Shown here in pieces: positions 5,980-8,869 of a stretch of 8,869 nt of DNA. Every line of letters starts with the position of its first letter. The first letter of the stretch is position 1. Where the stretch lies: contig CAMXXM010000043.1 of the NCBI GenBank assembly GCA_947253195.1, positions 1 to 8,869 on the forward strand, given 5' to 3'. The notes beneath the pieces were generated by a model. That model searched no databases. It saw only the letters and a program-made list of their open reading frames with translations, and was not told the DNA's origin. The DNA is from an uncultured Porphyromonas sp. (GTDB taxonomy: Bacteria; Bacteroidota; Bacteroidia; Bacteroidales; Porphyromonadaceae). The position numbers and the translations under genes were made by a program.

Positions 5980-6709
5980 TCCGGTGATAGAGGTAGAGGG
6001 GCTGACGAAGGTCTTCGGCGACTTCACCGCCGTGGATCACATCTCTTTCCACGTCAATAGGGGCGAGATATTTGGCTTCCTCGGTGCCAATGGTGCCGGC
6101 AAGTCTACCGCCATCAGTATGCTCTGCGGCATCCTCAAGCCGACCGCCGGGCGCGGCACCGTCGCCGGACACGACATCCTCCGCGAGGGGGAGCGGATCA
6201 AGCAGCACATCGGTGTGATGAGCCAGCGCTTCTCCCTCTACCCCGACCTCACGGTGGAGGAGAATCTCCGGCTCTACGCCGCTATCTATGGGATGAAAAA
6301 GAGGGCGATCAGGGAGCGCACGGATGAGCTCCTCGGGCAGCTCGACTTCGAGGAGTACCGCCACACCCGCGCCGGTCACCTGCCGCTCGGGTGGAAGCAG
6401 AAGCTCGCCTTCGCCTCAGCGATCTTTCACCGGCCCGAGGTGGTCTTCCTCGATGAGCCAACCGGTGGGGTCGACCCTCTGACGCGACGGCTCTTCTGGG
6501 AGCTGATCTACCGCGTCGCTTACGTAGACGGGATCACCGTCTTCGTCACCACACACTATATGGATGAGGCGGAGTACTGCGACCGGGTCTCGATCATGGT
6601 CGATGGCGAGATCCGCGTCCTCGGCACACCGGCGGAGCTGAAGGCTGCCGAGGGAGTCCCCGACATGGGCGGCCTCTTCTCCGCCATCACGAAGCAAGGG
6701 AAGCGATGA
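5972..6709 (+). CDS. ABC exporter ATPase, homologous to the C-terminal half of YbhF
   Basis: This is the second nucleotide-binding subunit, 245 residues from the ATG at 5972. I chose that start because SDPVIEVEGLTKVFGDF begins a normal ABC domain; the open frame continues upstream to 5879, but that stretch is out-of-frame coding sequence of the preceding gene. Motifs: Walker A GANGAGKST (38-46, Lys44), Q-loop VMSQRFSLY with Gln85, Walker B VFLDEP with Glu162, and switch His195 in TTHYMDEAE. The signature position reads LPLGWKQ (137-143) rather than LSGGQ; E. coli YbhF's C-terminal half likewise has LPLGFKQ. It should therefore bind and hydrolyse ATP against the intact signature of its partner. 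The protein ends soon after the ABC domain, without the long C-terminal extension of its partner. The 8-nt overlap with the upstream gene suggests coupled translation and a fixed 1:1 ratio. Confidence 0.94.
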   Translation: MSDPVIEVEGLTKVFGDFTAVDHISFHVNRGEIFGFLGANGAGKSTAISMLCGILKPTAGRGTVAGHDILREGERIKQHIGVMSQRFSLYPDLTVEENLRLYAAIYGMKKRAIRERTDELLGQLDFEEYRHTRAGHLPLGWKQKLAFASAIFHRPEVVFLDEPTGGVDPLTRRLFWELIYRVAYVDGITVFVTTHYMDEAEYCDRVSIMVDGEIRVLGTPAELKAAEGVPDMGGLFSAITKQGKR

Positions 6710-6741
6710 GACGAGGAGAGAGAGGGAGAGCCCCACAGCGC

Positions 6742-6746
6742 GGAGG
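6742..6746 (+). promoter_or_regulatory. Strong ribosome binding site deciding the first permease start
   Basis: GGAGG lies 7 nt before the ATG at 6754. It is the best Shine-Dalgarno match I see before any start in this window and favours 6754 over the overlapping ATG at 6706. Confidence 0.6.
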
Positions 6747-6753
6747 CTCACAG

Positions 6754-7851
6754 ATGCGCGCCTTTATCATCAAGGAGTGGAAGCAGATCTTCCGTGACCC
6801 GCTGACGCTCCTGATCCTCATCGCCATGCCGATCACGGAGATGCTTCTCTTTGGCTTCGCGATGAATATGGATGTCACCGACATCCGCACCGTCATCATC
6901 GACCACTCGACCGATGAGACCGGTGAGCAACTGGCGGAGGCGCTCGAGGGCAATACCACCTTCCTCTACCGAGGGATGCTCGCCGACAGCGAGGAGGCGG
7001 AGCAGATGATGAAGGCGGGCGAGATCGACCTCGCGATCGTGGTGCCGGAGCACTTTGAGCGGGACCTCCTCACCGGGCTGCCGACCGGTCTGCAGGTGAT
7101 CGCCGACGTGTCGGACCCCGCCATGGGGAGTATCCGGGACGCCTATGCCCGGCAATTCATCGCCGACCAACTTAGCCGCCACACCGACGGTGAGGGGATC
7201 CCCTACAGCATCAAGATCACACCTCAGATGCTCTACAATCCCGGGCTCGTCTCCGCGTACAACTTCGTCCCCGGACTGATGGGGCTGGTGCTCCTCGTCA
7301 TCTGCACGCTGATGACCAGCATCAGCATTGCGCGGGAGAAGGAGCAGGGCTCCATGGAGCTCCTCCTCACCACCCCGGCTCGCCCCACCACGATCGTCCT
7401 CTCCAAGACCGTCCCCTACCTCGCCGTCTCCCTCATCATCATTGCGATCATCCTCGTCATCTCCCGCTTTGTCCTCGGAGTGCCGATCCGTGGATCCCTC
7501 GCCCTGATCCTCCTCGTGACGCTTGTCTTCACCTTCTTCAGTCTCGCCTTTGGTCTCCTCCTCTCCGGCCTCGTCCAGTCGCAGAAGGAGTCGACGATCC
7601 TCACCGGCTTCAGCGTGATGATGCCGACGATGCTCCTCTCGGGGATGATCTTCCCGGTGGAGAATATGCCACTCGTCCTCCGATGGATCTCCCGCTCCAT
7701 CCCCGCCACCTACTACATCACCTCGATGCGCAAGCTGATGATCCAGGGCACCGGACTCACCGCCATATGGGTGGAGCTGCTGGTGCTCGTCCTCTTCGCC
7801 ATCCTCACGATAGCCCTCGCCATCCGTAACGTCAAGCCCCGCCTGAGATGA
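6754..7851 (+). CDS. ABC-2 family export permease (YbhS/YbhR type), first of two
   Basis: This integral inner-membrane subunit forms half of the export pore. From the ATG at 6754 it has 365 residues, usual for the family. The earlier in-frame ATG at 6706 (overlapping the ATPase stop as ATGA) would add 16 Arg/Gly-rich residues, MRRGERGRAPQRGGSQ, before the conserved start MRAFIIKEWKQIFRDP. Topology: cytoplasmic N-terminal helix, first membrane helix (about 17-37), a large periplasmic domain (about 40-175) beginning VTDIRTVIIDHSTDE, then five further membrane helices. After the second membrane helix comes the conserved cytoplasmic segment IAREKEQGSMELLLTTPARP, the coupling element that touches the ATPases. 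Near the C-terminus LLSGMIFPVENMP and IPATYY are typical of YhhJ/YbhS-like drug-export permeases. The next permease gene overlaps its stop as ATGA. Substrate unknown. Confidence 0.93.
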   Translation: MRAFIIKEWKQIFRDPLTLLILIAMPITEMLLFGFAMNMDVTDIRTVIIDHSTDETGEQLAEALEGNTTFLYRGMLADSEEAEQMMKAGEIDLAIVVPEHFERDLLTGLPTGLQVIADVSDPAMGSIRDAYARQFIADQLSRHTDGEGIPYSIKITPQMLYNPGLVSAYNFVPGLMGLVLLVICTLMTSISIAREKEQGSMELLLTTPARPTTIVLSKTVPYLAVSLIIIAIILVISRFVLGVPIRGSLALILLVTLVFTFFSLAFGLLLSGLVQSQKESTILTGFSVMMPTMLLSGMIFPVENMPLVLRWISRSIPATYYITSMRKLMIQGTGLTAIWVELLVLVLFAILTIALAIRNVKPRLR

Positions 7852-8869
7852 GTACTGCCTTTGGATACCTCTTGGAGAAGGAGTTTAAGCAGATCGCTCG
7901 CGACAGGATCCTCCTGACGATGATCTTCCTCTTCCCCACGATCATGATCGGTCTGACGCCCTGGGTGATCAACTTCAACCTCCGCCACCTTGACCTGGCG
8001 GTCGTCAACCACGACCCCGCCGGAGCGCAGGCACAGCTCATTCTGCAGAAGGTTGACGCCTCACCCGACATCGACCTCGTCGGGGTCTACTCCTCCGAGG
8101 AGCCGGCGTACGAGGCGGTGGACCGGAATAGGGCGGATGCGATCCTCGTGATCCCGCCCGACTTCTCCCGCGATATGGAGCTGTCGCACCACGCCTCTGT
8201 GCGACTGATCGCCAATGCCGTCAATAGCACCAACGCCGTCATGGCGATGAATCGTATGAGCGGACTCATCGCTGACACCTCCGAGGAGATCCTGACGGAG
8301 AGGGCGGGGCTCGCGGCAGGCAGCGGCCGACCGGTGGAGATCCGTATGCTCGACCGGTACAATCCGACGCTCAACTACAAGTACTACATGCTGCCGGCGA
8401 TCCTCGTGATGGTCTTGACGATGCTCTGCGGCATCTACCCTGCCATCGGACTGGCGCACGAGAAGGAGGTGGGCACCATCACCCAGATCAATCTCTCCCC
8501 CCTCCGCAGCAGCACCTATATCGTCGCCAAGGTGCTCCCCTACTGGCTCATCGGCATCAGCACCACGCTCCTCGGCACGCTGCTGATCTACCTCATCTAC
8601 GGGCTCGCTCCGGTGGGGAGCTACCTCCTGATACTGCTCGGGGCTCTGCTCTTCTCGGGGGTGATCGCCTTCCAGGGTGTGGCGGTAGCCAATCTTGCCA
8701 AGTCGGTCCAGCAGGCGATGTTTATGGAGCTCTTCTCGGTGATGATCTTCTTCATCATCAGTGGACTCTTCACCCCCATCAGCACGATGCCGTGGTGGAG
8801 CAAGGTGATCGCCTACATCAATCCCCTCACCTACCTCAATATCATCATGCGGATGGTCTACCTCAAGGG
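7848..8869 (+). CDS. ABC-2 family export permease, second of two (3' end missing)
   Basis: This is the partner permease, predicted to form a heterodimeric pore with the preceding one. The ATG at 7848 overlaps the upstream stop (ATGA); the frame then stays open to the window end, giving 340 residues, so I expect only about 25-35 to be missing. It begins MSTAFGYLLEKEFKQIARDR, followed by a first membrane helix (about 21-38), a periplasmic domain (to about 178) with NHDPAGAQAQLILQ and ILVIPPDFSRDM, and at least four more membrane helices. The coupling segment reads LAHEKEVGTITQINLSPLRS, diverged from the REKEQGSMELLLTTP of its partner, which suits contact with a different ATPase or face. ISGLFTPISTMPWW and YINPLTYLNIIMR match the family's C-terminal pattern. 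It corresponds to the second permease of the YbhS/YbhR pair. Confidence 0.92.
   Translation, partial: MSTAFGYLLEKEFKQIARDRILLTMIFLFPTIMIGLTPWVINFNLRHLDLAVVNHDPAGAQAQLILQKVDASPDIDLVGVYSSEEPAYEAVDRNRADAILVIPPDFSRDMELSHHASVRLIANAVNSTNAVMAMNRMSGLIADTSEEILTERAGLAAGSGRPVEIRMLDRYNPTLNYKYYMLPAILVMVLTMLCGIYPAIGLAHEKEVGTITQINLSPLRSSTYIVAKVLPYWLIGISTTLLGTLLIYLIYGLAPVGSYLLILLGALLFSGVIAFQGVAVANLAKSVQQAMFMELFSVMIFFIISGLFTPISTMPWWSKVIAYINPLTYLNIIMRMVYLK

Overview
This window looks like the chromosome of a Bacteroidota member, probably order Bacteroidales (Porphyromonas- or Alistipes-like). The evidence is a sensor kinase and regulator of the RprX/RprY type, a SmpB with Bacteroidota-style sequence, a Bacteroidota -7 promoter box (TAnnTTTG) and mostly weak Shine-Dalgarno sequences. 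Base composition is GC-rich with mostly G/C-ending codons, which accounts for the many long antisense open frames. I cannot name a species. All genes are on the + strand; I see no tRNA, rRNA, CRISPR array or insertion sequence.

Layout. Block 1 (1-2486): the 3' part of a sensor histidine kinase gene (rprX-like, cut by the window start), an OmpR-family response regulator (rprY) 13 nt later, and smpB (trans-translation factor) 9 nt after that. Spacing suggests one transcript.

Block 2 (2487-2668) is the only sizeable non-coding gap. It holds a strong 18-bp-stem hairpin (2521-2564), a second weaker dyad (2563-2596), a Bacteroidota-type -7 box (2609-2616), and a 9-bp stem-loop (2622-2644) at about the predicted 5' end of the downstream mRNA.

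Block 3 (2669-8869) is a six-gene tripartite ABC export operon: TolC-family outer-membrane protein, HlyD/YbhG-like lipoprotein adaptor, two ABC ATPases, and two ABC-2 permeases (the second cut by the window end). It corresponds to the E. coli ybhGFSR set, with the fused ATPase YbhF split into two genes that overlap by 8 nt, plus its own TolC-like channel. Junctions are tight (8-nt and ATGA overlaps, 2-44 nt gaps), implying co-transcription and coupled translation. In the model, the two permeases form a heterodimeric inner-membrane pore driven by the two ATPases, and the adaptor connects this pump to the TolC-like duct so that substrate leaves across both membranes. Substrate is unknown.

The most interesting observation is that the two ATPases are complementary and asymmetric. 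The first keeps an LSGGM signature but has Gly in place of the Q-loop Gln and Ala in place of the switch His. The second keeps Gln and His but has LPLGW in place of the signature. The predicted heterodimer therefore has one competent and one degenerate ATP site. Nothing here is a demonstrably novel system; it is an ordinary regulatory plus efflux region with a few features worth testing.
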